This document shows positions 35,054-43,348 of a stretch of 64,000 bases of DNA, in pieces. The notes below the pieces were generated by a model. The model worked only from the letters and a program-made list of their open reading frames with translations. It ran no database searches and was not told where the DNA came from. Numbering within the stretch: position 1 is the stretch's first letter; every line of letters begins with the position of its first letter. The DNA is taken from assembly GCF_016904885.1 (NCBI RefSeq), contig NZ_JADWYI010000001.1, forward strand, positions 6,696,001-6,760,000, read 5' to 3'. The position numbers and the translations under genes are program-made. Source of the DNA: Archangium primigenium. GTDB lineage: Bacteria > Myxococcota > Myxococcia > Myxococcales > Myxococcaceae.

Positions 35054-36694
35054 TCACCCCCGACGCAGCAGGCCGAGCGCCAGGCCCTCGGCGAGCACAC
35101 GCGGCGGCACCTCGGCCTCGGCCCCGGGCGCGCGCGCCAGGGCCTCGAGGCCCGCGAGGAGCGAGGGCGCGCACGTGAGCACCTCCAGTCCCCGCCCCTT
35201 GCGCCGCAGCACGAAGCGCCACGGGCCCGGCGCCGGACGCCCCGCCACCTGCGCGAGCGAGTCCAGGCCACTCACCTCCAGCGCCTCGCTCGCCCAGGCC
35301 CGACCCGCGAGGTGACGGCGCAGGGCGCGCGCGGCGAACACCGCCTCGGTCAGATCCACCGGGAAGCCGCCCAGGCGCACCCCCTCGGCCAGGCCCACCT
35401 GCCCCGGCCCGGGCCCCGGCCCCGGCGCGCTCATCCGCCACGCGTTGGGCAGGAACGTCTCGAAGGACACCACCGCCGCGAGCCCCTCGTCCGGGTGCTC
35501 GCGCAGCACGCGCCGGCTCCAGGCCGCGAAGGCATGGCCCGGCGCGCGCTCCGGGGACTCGAAGAGCGCGCGGAACTCCGGGGACGCGGTGAAGTCGCGC
35601 AGCCGCTCGCGCGTGCCCGCCAGGAGCAGCCGCGACAGGGGCCAGTCCCGGTCCAGTTGCTCGGCCACCACCGCGAGCCGGAAGTCCGTCTCCGCGCGCG
35701 CCCCCTCCACGTCCTCCCCAGGCTCCGGGGCCGCGCCATACCCCACGGAGAACAGCGCCCACGGCGCGCTCTCGGCCGCGAGCGCGGGCACGGGGGGCGT
35801 CGACACGGAGAGCGGCAGCGGGGGCCGGGGCCCCGCGGGCACCACCCGGCGCAGCCGCCGCAGCGTGAGCAGCGCCACCTCCAGCGGGTGCCCATCCCCC
35901 TCGAACGTCACCGCGCGCAGCGCCGGGCAGCGCGGGACAAGCGCCTCCACCAGCGCGAGCAACTCCTCGCGCACCGGCTGGGTGTGGTCATCCACGTAGA
36001 GGCCCCGCGCCCCGCGCCGGGTGACGACCCCCCCGGCCACGTGCAGCTCGATGACGCGGTCCAGTGGGAAGTCCGCGAGCCCCGCGTCCAGGGGCAGCCC
36101 CGCCGCGAGCTGGTAGCTGAGCAGGTGCCCCAGGTCGAGCAGCAGCGGCAGGCCCGTGCGCGCGTGCAGCCGGGCCATGAAGTCCAACACGTGCAGCTCG
36201 CCCCGGCGCGCGAAGACGGCGGGGTTTTCCAACGCCAGCGGCACGCTCAAGTAGGACTGCACGTGAAGGGCATGCGCCGCGCAGTCGCGCACGCCGGCCT
36301 CGCTGAAGGGCGGCGTGACGTAGAGGTAGCCGGGGAAGGGCTGGCCCGCGGCGTGCCACCAGCCCACGTCGTTGCCCACCCAGGCGCTGTCCACCGCGCG
36401 CGCGTGCGCGTCCAGGGCGTGGAGCGCCGCGGCGGGCTCCAGCTCCGGGCCGTAGAGGTTGAGGTGCACCGGATGGAAGAGCACGGGCACTTCGCCGCGG
36501 CGCGTCCACAACTCGGGAAAGAGCGACGCCTGGGCGCGGGTTTCCTCCAGCGACAGGGGGGCGCTGTACTCCACGAAGTCGAAGAGGCCTGGCGCCTCGG
36601 CGAGCAGGCGGTAGGGATGGGGCGACTCCGCCGCGTCCAGGTTGCTGCTCAGCCCCAGGCCACGCCAGGGCAGTTGCCAGGTCAGGTCACGCAT
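35054..36694 (-). CDS. DUF692 (MNIO)-like metal-dependent oxidase with C-terminal extension
   Basis: A 546-aa protein. Residues 1-290 follow the TIM-barrel pattern of DUF692 multinuclear iron enzymes (MbnB/TglH/BufB relatives): FHPVHLN, LALENPAVFA, LLLDLGHLLSYQLAAG, VIELHVAGG, YVDDHTQPV and VTFEGDG hold the expected Glu, Asp and His ligands. The usual S-(D/E)-H-L block is GNDVGWW, so one His ligand is altered. Residues about 310-546 are an extra domain I cannot name. Known members modify Cys or other residues of ribosomal peptides; no obvious precursor peptide is adjacent. Convergent with the Cys-rich lipoprotein, 10 bp apart. Confidence 0.72.
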   Translation of the reverse strand: MRDLTWQLPWRGLGLSSNLDAAESPHPYRLLAEAPGLFDFVEYSAPLSLEETRAQASLFPELWTRRGEVPVLFHPVHLNLYGPELEPAAALHALDAHARAVDSAWVGNDVGWWHAAGQPFPGYLYVTPPFSEAGVRDCAAHALHVQSYLSVPLALENPAVFARRGELHVLDFMARLHARTGLPLLLDLGHLLSYQLAAGLPLDAGLADFPLDRVIELHVAGGVVTRRGARGLYVDDHTQPVREELLALVEALVPRCPALRAVTFEGDGHPLEVALLTLRRLRRVVPAGPRPPLPLSVSTPPVPALAAESAPWALFSVGYGAAPEPGEDVEGARAETDFRLAVVAEQLDRDWPLSRLLLAGTRERLRDFTASPEFRALFESPERAPGHAFAAWSRRVLREHPDEGLAAVVSFETFLPNAWRMSAPGPGPGPGQVGLAEGVRLGGFPVDLTEAVFAARALRRHLAGRAWASEALEVSGLDSLAQVAGRPAPGPWRFVLRRKGRGLEVLTCAPSLLAGLEALARAPGAEAEVPPRVLAEGLALGLLRRG

Positions 36695-36784
36695 GTGCGC
36701 ACCACCCTAGCGTGGACCCGAAGCCACCGCCTGCCCGACAGCCCACTCTTGCTTCCCGCCGCCGAGTGCCGTAACTCGGCCGCC

Positions 36785-37237
36785 ATGCGCGTTCCTCCTG
36801 TGATGCATGGGGCCAAGACGTGGACCACCTCGAACGGAGAGCTGCAACTGTGGAGGCCCGCGTCGCATGTCATCGTGACGCGCTTCCAGGGCTCCATGTA
36901 CGACGCCCACCTGGCGCACCTGGCCATGTCCGCCATCGAGGAGATCGTCGCCGCCGAGCCGCTCGTGGACATCTTCCATGACTGGGAGGAGATGGAGCTG
37001 TACGCCACGCAGGCGCGCACGCTGATGACCGAGCGCGCCGTGCCGCTCGCGCCGAACATCAACACCCTGAGCGTGCTGTTCGGCTCCAAGGTGGTGCTCA
37101 TGGGCGTGTCGCTCGCCAGCATCAAGCTGGGCGGCATCCCCACCTTCACCAACCGCAAGGAGTTCGAGCAGGCCATCCGCCACGCCGTGGAGTCCAAGCC
37201 CGGCGAGTTCAAGCTCAAGCTGCCCCTGGCCGAGTAG
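36785..37237 (+). CDS. Conserved hypothetical protein (STAS/SpoIIAA-like)
   Basis: A 150-aa soluble protein. The pattern of VIVTRFQGSMYDAHLAHLAMSAIEEIVAAEPLVDIFHDWEEM, then LMTERAVPLAPNINTLSVLFGSKVVLMGVSLASIKLG and FTNRKEFEQAIRHA, resembles SpoIIAA-like/STAS alpha-beta proteins found widely in myxobacteria. The phosphorylatable Ser of true anti-anti-sigma factors is not identifiable. ATG 36785 (an alternative is 36803) without a clear ribosome-binding site. Divergent from the DUF692 gene. Confidence 0.7.
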   Translation: MRVPPVMHGAKTWTTSNGELQLWRPASHVIVTRFQGSMYDAHLAHLAMSAIEEIVAAEPLVDIFHDWEEMELYATQARTLMTERAVPLAPNINTLSVLFGSKVVLMGVSLASIKLGGIPTFTNRKEFEQAIRHAVESKPGEFKLKLPLAE

Positions 37238-37374
37238 CCCTCCCAAGGGGCTGTCGGAGATGACCCGGAGTGGGGTCGACTTCACCGGGTCATACCTGCC
37301 CCATCGGACAGATGGACTGAACCTCGCCAGTTATAAGACGCGTCTGGAGGGTGGGGTTAGGATCGTTTGTCCCC

Positions 37375-38811
37375 ATGCCGAGCCTCGCTCTTCCCCAGAG
37401 TCCGCCCGCGTCCCCGTCCTGGCTGAAGGCCTTCCGCGATCTGCCGCACACGTATGGCTTCCAACCGGTGAAGGTGGAGGGACGCCTGCCGCCGGAGCTG
37501 GAGGGCACGCTGGTGCGCGTGGGGCCGGTGACGTTCGGCGTGGGCGAGCAGCGCTACGGGCATTGGTTCGACGGGGATGGGGGCGTGCTCGCGGTGCGCC
37601 TGGGGGGCGGCGAGGCGCGCGCGGCGGCGCGGCTCATCGAGACGCCGAGCATCCGGGCCGAGCGCACCGCGGGCAAGGTGCTCTTCAGCAACTACGGCAC
37701 GCCGGCCCCCACGCTGTGGCGGCGGCTGTTCGGTGGGGTGAAGAACGCGGCCAACACCTCGGCGATGACGTGGAACGGGCGGCTGTTCGCGCTGGTGGAG
37801 GCCTCGCGCCCCACCGAGCTGTTGATGGATGACCTGCGCACGCTCGGCGAGACGGATCTGGATGGCCTGGTGGGGCCGGCCTTCTCCGCGCATCCCCACC
37901 CGGTGGTGCCGCGCAAGGCGTCCTACAACTTCGGCGTGCGCTACGGCGCCGTCACCTGGCTGGACCTGTACGAGCTGCCCGACGACAAGCCCGCCGTGCG
38001 GCACCTGGGGGGCCTGCCCCTGCCGGGCACCGTGCTGGTGCACGACTTCATCGCCACGGCCAACCACCTGGTCTTCCTGGTGGCGCCCATGCGCATGAAC
38101 CTCTTTCGCACGATGATGGGCCGGGGCAGCCTGTCGGAGAACTTCGAGTGGAAGCCGGAGCTGGGCACCGAGGTGATCGTCGTCCCCATCGATCGGCCGA
38201 GCAAGGCGGTGCGCTTCCAGGCGGAGCCCTTCCACGCGTGGCACTTCGGCAACGGCTTCGAGCAGGGCGGGCGCATCTACATCGACTTCGTGCGCTACCC
38301 GGACTTCCGCACCAACCAGTGGCTCGCCGAGCAGATGAAGGGCTGGGCGAACACGGAGATCGACGGCACGCTGCACCGGGCGACGCTGGACGTGAAGGCG
38401 GGCACGCTGCACTGCGAACAGGTGTCCGAGCGGCGCTGTGAGTTCCCCGGCGTCTCGCCGCTGCGCGCGGGCATCCGCCACCGCTACGTGTACCTGGCCG
38501 GCCACGTGGGACGCGAGACCTGGCGAGGCCCCCAGGACGCGGTGATCAAGGTGGACATGGACACGGGCGCGGAGACGGTGGTGCGCCTGGGCGACGAGCA
38601 CCACCCCTCCGAGCCGCTCTTCATCCCCCGCCCCGGCGGGAAGGCGGAGGACGACGGGTGGCTGCTCATCCAGGGCTACGACGCCGCCCAGGATCAGAGC
38701 TACATCGCGGTGCTGGACGCGAAGACGCCCCAGTCCGGCCCGGTGGCCCGGGTGGTGCTGGAGCATGTCTTCCCCTTCACCTTCCACGGCACCTGGGTGC
38801 CCAAGCGTTGA
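37375..38811 (+). CDS. Carotenoid oxygenase family protein
   Basis: A 478-aa carotenoid-cleavage dioxygenase (RPE65/CCO family), which splits a double bond of carotenoids or stilbenes using Fe(II) and O2. The four iron-binding His are in AHPHP, VHDFI, FHAWHFGNGFE and the C-terminal FTFHGTW; RYGHWFDGDGGV is the family N-terminal block. No signal peptide. ATG 37375 is preferred over an upstream in-frame GTG. Substrate unknown; myxobacteria make C40 carotenoids. Confidence 0.92.
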   Translation: MPSLALPQSPPASPSWLKAFRDLPHTYGFQPVKVEGRLPPELEGTLVRVGPVTFGVGEQRYGHWFDGDGGVLAVRLGGGEARAAARLIETPSIRAERTAGKVLFSNYGTPAPTLWRRLFGGVKNAANTSAMTWNGRLFALVEASRPTELLMDDLRTLGETDLDGLVGPAFSAHPHPVVPRKASYNFGVRYGAVTWLDLYELPDDKPAVRHLGGLPLPGTVLVHDFIATANHLVFLVAPMRMNLFRTMMGRGSLSENFEWKPELGTEVIVVPIDRPSKAVRFQAEPFHAWHFGNGFEQGGRIYIDFVRYPDFRTNQWLAEQMKGWANTEIDGTLHRATLDVKAGTLHCEQVSERRCEFPGVSPLRAGIRHRYVYLAGHVGRETWRGPQDAVIKVDMDTGAETVVRLGDEHHPSEPLFIPRPGGKAEDDGWLLIQGYDAAQDQSYIAVLDAKTPQSGPVARVVLEHVFPFTFHGTWVPKR

Positions 38812-38824
38812 GCGGCTCCGCTCA
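38809..38824. terminator. Small hairpin spanning two convergent stop codons
   Basis: TGAGCG (38809-38814) pairs with CGCTCA (38819-38824) around a 4-nt loop; each arm contains the stop codon of one converging gene (carotenoid oxygenase and rtcB). It may mark transcription ends from both sides; no T-tract. Confidence 0.3.
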
Positions 38825-39979
38825 GCCCTTGAGGACCGCGAGCGGCGTGAGCCGCAGCACCGGCGTCACCAGGTCCGCCTCGTCCTCCAGGACCTCGGTG
38901 ATGTCGCGGTAGACGGCCGGGGCCTCCTCCACCAGCGAGGCCACGCGGCCCCCGTCGAACACCACGCGCCGCAGGGCATGTGACAGGGACGCCGGACGGA
39001 TGCGTGCCCGGGCCTCCTTGCGCGTCATCACCCGCCCCGCCCCGTGCGAGCACGAGCGGAACGCCCGCGCCTCCCCTCGCCCCATCACCACGTAGGACGC
39101 CGTCCCCATGCTCCCGGGAATGAGGCCCCGCGCTCCCGCGGCCAGCCCCACCGCGCCCTTGCGGTGCACGAGCAGCGCGCGGCCGAAGTGCGTCTCGGCC
39201 GCGACGTGGTTGTGGGGGACGTCCACGTGGGACGCGCGGTCCGGCTCCCGCCCCAAGGCCTCGGCGAGCACCGTGGCCGCCCGGGACAGCAGGTGCTCGC
39301 GGTTGGCGCGCGCGAAGCGGCAGGCCCACGCGGTGTCCGCGAGGCAGGCCGCGCCCTCGGGTGTGTCCGTGCGCAGTGCCGGGAGGCTGCCTTCGCCGAG
39401 GCGCTCGGCCACCCGCACGTGATGGCCGGCGATGGCGGCCCCCACGCCCCGGGAGCCCGTGTGCACCAGCAGCCAGAGGTCCCCCGCTGCGTCCCGGTCC
39501 AACTCCAGGAAGTGGTTGCCTCCCCCGAGCGTGCCCAGATGCCGGGGTGCCAGCCGCTCCCACTCACGCAGGAGCCGGTGGGTGGACAGGTCGGGGGCGG
39601 CGAGCGCCTCCGGTGGTGACACGCCCCGCCCCCGGTGGACCGCGTCGCCCACGGGCACGGCCCGCGCGAACGTGGCGAGCAGCCGCTCCAGCGCCGCCCG
39701 GTCGAGCGCGGCCGCGGGGTAGTCGAAGCGCACGCCGCCCACCCCGCAGCCGAGGTCTCCGCCGAGCGCCCCCGGGGCGACGTGCCGCTCGGTGGCGAAG
39801 ACGGTCCCCACGGCGACGCCCTCGGACACGTGGATGTCGGGCATGGCGGCCACGTGCTCGACGACATAGGGCTGGAGCGCGAGGTGCTGGAGCTGCTTCA
39901 CCGCGCCCGGGGGCACGTCCCGGGCCCAGGCGAGGATGGGCAGGGCGCCCGGAGGCGCGTCGAGGCGGCGCGGCATCAT
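38822..39979 (-). CDS. rtcB: RtcB family RNA ligase
   Basis: A 385-aa RtcB, joining RNA 2',3'-cyclic phosphate or 3'-phosphate ends to 5'-OH ends with GTP and Mn2+. MPDIHVSEGVAVGTVFAT, GGDLGCGVGG (metal Cys), TLGGGNHFLEL (metal His), HNHVAAE and SCSHGAGR (guanylylated His) are all present. Its ATG at 39979 overlaps the RbfA-like stop (ATGA), so the two are translationally coupled. Confidence 0.94.
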   Translation of the reverse strand: MMPRRLDAPPGALPILAWARDVPPGAVKQLQHLALQPYVVEHVAAMPDIHVSEGVAVGTVFATERHVAPGALGGDLGCGVGGVRFDYPAAALDRAALERLLATFARAVPVGDAVHRGRGVSPPEALAAPDLSTHRLLREWERLAPRHLGTLGGGNHFLELDRDAAGDLWLLVHTGSRGVGAAIAGHHVRVAERLGEGSLPALRTDTPEGAACLADTAWACRFARANREHLLSRAATVLAEALGREPDRASHVDVPHNHVAAETHFGRALLVHRKGAVGLAAGARGLIPGSMGTASYVVMGRGEARAFRSCSHGAGRVMTRKEARARIRPASLSHALRRVVFDGGRVASLVEEAPAVYRDITEVLEDEADLVTPVLRLTPLAVLKG

Positions 39980-40389
39980 TCCGCACCCCCTTCCCCATCG
40001 CCCGCGTCCCACGGGGCGCCCACGCCCACGTAGACGAAGCGCAGGTGGGGCACCCGCTTGAGGTCCAGGCCCTGCGCGAGCTGGGCGCGGATGAAGCCGC
40101 TGGCACGCGCCAGGGCGTCCTCCACGGGACGCGGCCCCTCCAGGGCGGCCTCGGGAGGCAAGGTGAAGCCGATGCGGGCATTGCGCCCGTCGGGGGTGAG
40201 CGCCAGGGACGTCACGGCGACGCCCTCGAGCACGGGGTCGGACAGCTCTCCGCGGAAGAGGCGGGCCACTTCCTGGAACAGGGCGGACTGCACGCGCAGG
40301 TGACGCGCGGGAAGAGGATCGGAAGACAGCGAGGACGGCTCCGCCTCACCGCGCGAGGCGCGGCGGCGGGGGTGCTTGGAAGAAGTCAT
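39976..40389 (-). CDS. rbfA: RbfA-like ribosome-binding factor
   Basis: A 137-aa protein with the RbfA KH-like fold signature: RVQSALFQEVARLFRGELSDPVLEGVAVTSLALTPDGRNARIGF, LARASGFIRAQLAQGLDLKRVPHLRFVYV. RbfA binds the 30S neck during 16S maturation and cold adaptation. The basic N-terminus (SSKHPRRRASRG) is extra. The usual infB/truB neighbours are absent, so this could be a second, specialised copy. ATG 40389 is assumed; an in-frame GTG at 40431 would add 14 residues. The 268 bp upstream show no other gene. Confidence 0.75.
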   Translation of the reverse strand: MTSSKHPRRRASRGEAEPSSLSSDPLPARHLRVQSALFQEVARLFRGELSDPVLEGVAVTSLALTPDGRNARIGFTLPPEAALEGPRPVEDALARASGFIRAQLAQGLDLKRVPHLRFVYVGVGAPWDAGDGEGGAE

Positions 40390-40657
40390 GAAGAGGAACG
40401 GTTCCCGTGAATCAGTTCGACAGAACTCCACGGCGACGCCCGCGCACCGAGGCGGCGAGCCCGTTCATCCCGACTTCAGCGGGGAGCGGCGCACACCCGG
40501 TCAGGCGCGCATCGACGCGGAACGATCCGAAACACCCTGAAGGACAGACCCCATGGCACACCTCCCGCCGCGCGAAGCCCCGCGCGGACCTGGTCGGCGA
40601 CAGGGACGTAAATCCCCCGGAAACCTGACAACGGCGCTCCCCCCCTCGTGCCGCGCG

Positions 40658-43198
40658 CTACGGGGCCGTCCAGAAGCCGCTGAGGACCTTGGGCGTCGAG
40701 GCCACGTGCAGCTCGTGGTACGCGCCGGGCCGCAGGGGCTGGCGCGGCGTCAGCCGGTATGTCGAGGGCGGCTCGAGCGTGAGGTCCATCGGCGGATAGT
40801 CCTGCACCGAGCCCCCCTTGGCGTCGTAGGTGATGAGCTGGAAGTAGGTGGCGTTCCACTGGGGCGGCGACTGCGGGCGGTTCACCCGCACCGCGATCGA
40901 CGTCGTCACCGGCACCTGCTCCGCGCCGGTGGCCGGCTGGAACTCCACGACCCGGATGGGCCCGTGGGCGAGCCGCAGGCGCACCCGCGTGTCCTCGAAC
41001 TCCCGGCCGAAGCGGTCGTGCACGGGTGGAATGACGACGCGCAGCTCGTGCTCCTCTTGCAGCGGCAGGCCCGGGAACACGTCGATGTAGGACTCGTTGA
41101 GCGCCACCCGCACGCCGCTGTCCGGGCGCACCCCGCCGTCCAGCTCCTCCACGTGGCCCGTCAGCACGTTGCTCCGGCCGTAGTCGTGGAGCACCCTGCC
41201 CGTGGTGCGCAGCCGCAGCGGCTCGTTGTTGGACAGCAGGATGAACTGGCCATCGTCCACGGTCAGCGTGCAGCCCGAGTCGTCCCGGGTGCCGTAACAC
41301 TCGAGCTGGTACGGCGCCTCGCGGGGGTCCGGCTGGAGGCCGGCGTCGCCCGCGGTCTCGAAGTCGATCACCCCCTTGCGGCCCTCGGGCAGCTTCCACG
41401 TGGGCAGCTCACCGGGCGCCGACACGAGCCGGGGCGAGACCACCAGCCGGTAGCGGTGCGCCGCCGCCAGGGGTCGCGAGGGCCGCAGGCGCAAGGTGGC
41501 CGGCTGGCCCTCCACGGGCTCCCATCGGCCGTTCACCCGCTCGGCCCGCGACAGGTTCCACAGGGACACGTCACTGAACTCGGGCCGCTCCACGGGCCGG
41601 TCGAACGTCACCGTCACCTCCGTGGTCGGCTCCACGTCGTGCTCGCCCGGGCCCGGCCGCGTCGCGACCACCCGCGCCAGCCCGCCTCCGGACGCGGGAT
41701 CCAACGGCTCCCAGGCGACCTCTCCCGCCGCGGCGGCGTGGCCTCCGTGGCAGACCTCCAGGCCGTTGTCCGAACCCAGGCACACGCCCAGCTCGAAGGG
41801 CAGGTTCCGGCCATGCGCGAAGGACGGGTACTGCGTGCTGCCGCCCTCGCGGCCCCGGAACACGGGCGCCGGCGCGGGATCCTGCGCGCACAGGGGATAG
41901 ACCTCGCCCAGGGGCATCTCCGTCCACCCGGCCTCCAGCGCCCAGAAGTGCACCGCGGCGAGCCGGAAGTTGCCACACCCGTCCGCCAGCAGCTTGCCCC
42001 CCGCGCCCGGGTCCAAGGTCGTCTGGTAGTGCGAGGCCATGGCGCGAAAGCGGTACTCGTCCGGGCGGCGCTCCTGGGCATTGAAGGCGAGGGGGTCACG
42101 CACGTCGGACAGGGCGCGCATGTAGACCCACGGCAGCTCGCCGTTGGGCTCGCCCGCCTTGCGCTGGATCTCCCGCGAGGGCCCGGCGAAGAGGAAGCCC
42201 GAGGGGTGATCGTGCAGATCGAAGACGCCCCGCTGGCCGCTCTCCCGGTCCGACGGCAGGGAGAGCACCGGGTGGCCCACGCGCCAGAAGCGGCCATCGC
42301 GGCCCTCGCGGAACGCCTCCACGAAGTGCTTGAGCGGCGAGGCGTAGCTCGTGGTGACGGGCCGGATCATCGACAAGAGCACGCGGTGGCCCAGCTCGTC
42401 GTAGGCGAGCGCGTTGCGGCAGCCCACGTCCCAGATCTGCTCGACCCCCGGTCGCGAGCCCTCGCCCTGGGAGGAGTCCGAGATCTGGTTCCAGGCGAAC
42501 GCCTTGGACCCGGACACGCGCTTGCCGTGGAAGAGCAGCGGCTTCCAGACGGACGGATCGCCGCGCATGATGAGATCCAGCGCCCCATCCGGCGCGCTGC
42601 CGAGCGTCAGATCCGGACAGGCCTCGAGGTACTTGAGCGGCCGGGTGTCCATGCCCAACGGCAGCGGCACGTCCTCCACCTGGGCGGCTTCGCCCGGCCG
42701 CCAGCGCACCAGCTTGAGCGGCTTGTGGCGCTCGCGCGGCCGGAAGGCCACCCACACCGTGCCCGAGGCGTCCGCCACCACGTCCAGCGCGCCGACGAGC
42801 TCGGGGCGCAGATCGAGCAGGGGCTCGCGCCGCCAGGGCTTCTCGTAGCCGCCCCAGGCGATGTCGAACCCGGAGCGATCCTCGGGCGGGAACACCACGG
42901 CCACCGTGTCCCGGTCGAGGATCACCGGCCGCCAGCGCGGCTCGCGCCAGGAGAGCTGCTGGGGCGGGATGCTGTTGAGCTGCACCGGGTAGGCGTCGTT
43001 GGCCAGCGCGTGGCGCGAGGCCTTCCAGGGCAGCTTCGCGGGCAGGAAGCGGGCGGCGAGCGGATGGTCCGCATCGGGGTCCACCTGGGGATCCGTGCCC
43101 GCATCCGACAGGCCCGTGCCGGGCTTCGCCGTCGGACAACCGAGCCCCAGGAGCAGGAACGAGAGCAGCAGGAGCCAGGTCGTGGGTGTGGGACGCAT
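40658..43198 (-). CDS. Large lipoprotein with Ig-like/SbsA domains
   Basis: An 846-aa exported protein with signal LLLLSFLLLGLGC (lipobox-like). The first ~500 residues are a unique region rich in Trp/Arg (LSWREPRWRPVILDRD, WGGYEKPWRREPLLDL), perhaps a propeller-like fold. From about 510 there are bacterial Ig-like_5 (SbsA) repeats: VVATRPGPGEHDVEPTTEVTVTFDRPVE..., and VVEFQPATGAEQVPVTTSIAVRVNRP near 750, each followed by HRYRLVVSP- or AYHELHVAS-type strands. Probably a cell-surface protein; no enzymatic motif seen. Confidence 0.8.
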   Translation of the reverse strand: MRPTPTTWLLLLSFLLLGLGCPTAKPGTGLSDAGTDPQVDPDADHPLAARFLPAKLPWKASRHALANDAYPVQLNSIPPQQLSWREPRWRPVILDRDTVAVVFPPEDRSGFDIAWGGYEKPWRREPLLDLRPELVGALDVVADASGTVWVAFRPRERHKPLKLVRWRPGEAAQVEDVPLPLGMDTRPLKYLEACPDLTLGSAPDGALDLIMRGDPSVWKPLLFHGKRVSGSKAFAWNQISDSSQGEGSRPGVEQIWDVGCRNALAYDELGHRVLLSMIRPVTTSYASPLKHFVEAFREGRDGRFWRVGHPVLSLPSDRESGQRGVFDLHDHPSGFLFAGPSREIQRKAGEPNGELPWVYMRALSDVRDPLAFNAQERRPDEYRFRAMASHYQTTLDPGAGGKLLADGCGNFRLAAVHFWALEAGWTEMPLGEVYPLCAQDPAPAPVFRGREGGSTQYPSFAHGRNLPFELGVCLGSDNGLEVCHGGHAAAAGEVAWEPLDPASGGGLARVVATRPGPGEHDVEPTTEVTVTFDRPVERPEFSDVSLWNLSRAERVNGRWEPVEGQPATLRLRPSRPLAAAHRYRLVVSPRLVSAPGELPTWKLPEGRKGVIDFETAGDAGLQPDPREAPYQLECYGTRDDSGCTLTVDDGQFILLSNNEPLRLRTTGRVLHDYGRSNVLTGHVEELDGGVRPDSGVRVALNESYIDVFPGLPLQEEHELRVVIPPVHDRFGREFEDTRVRLRLAHGPIRVVEFQPATGAEQVPVTTSIAVRVNRPQSPPQWNATYFQLITYDAKGGSVQDYPPMDLTLEPPSTYRLTPRQPLRPGAYHELHVASTPKVLSGFWTAP

Positions 43199-43281
43199 GG
43201 GGACCCACTCTCCCTTGGCCCGCCCCACCCCACCACCCCGAGATCAGGGGGGGTGAAAAGGCCGGGCGTCCGGCTCCACCC

Positions 43282-43319
43282 AAAACAGACGCCCGGGGGC
43301 CGTGAGGCCCCCGGGCGTC
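43282..43319 (-). terminator. Intrinsic terminator of the M4 metalloprotease gene
   Basis: A perfect 14-bp stem GACGCCCGGGGGCC / GGCCCCCGGGCGTC with loop GTGA (43288-43319) lies 30 bp after the protease stop. Read on the minus strand it is followed by TCTGTTTTG, a short T-tract. Confidence 0.8.
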
Positions 43320-43348
43320 CGGAACTTCAGGGCTTCAGCGCGAGGGGC

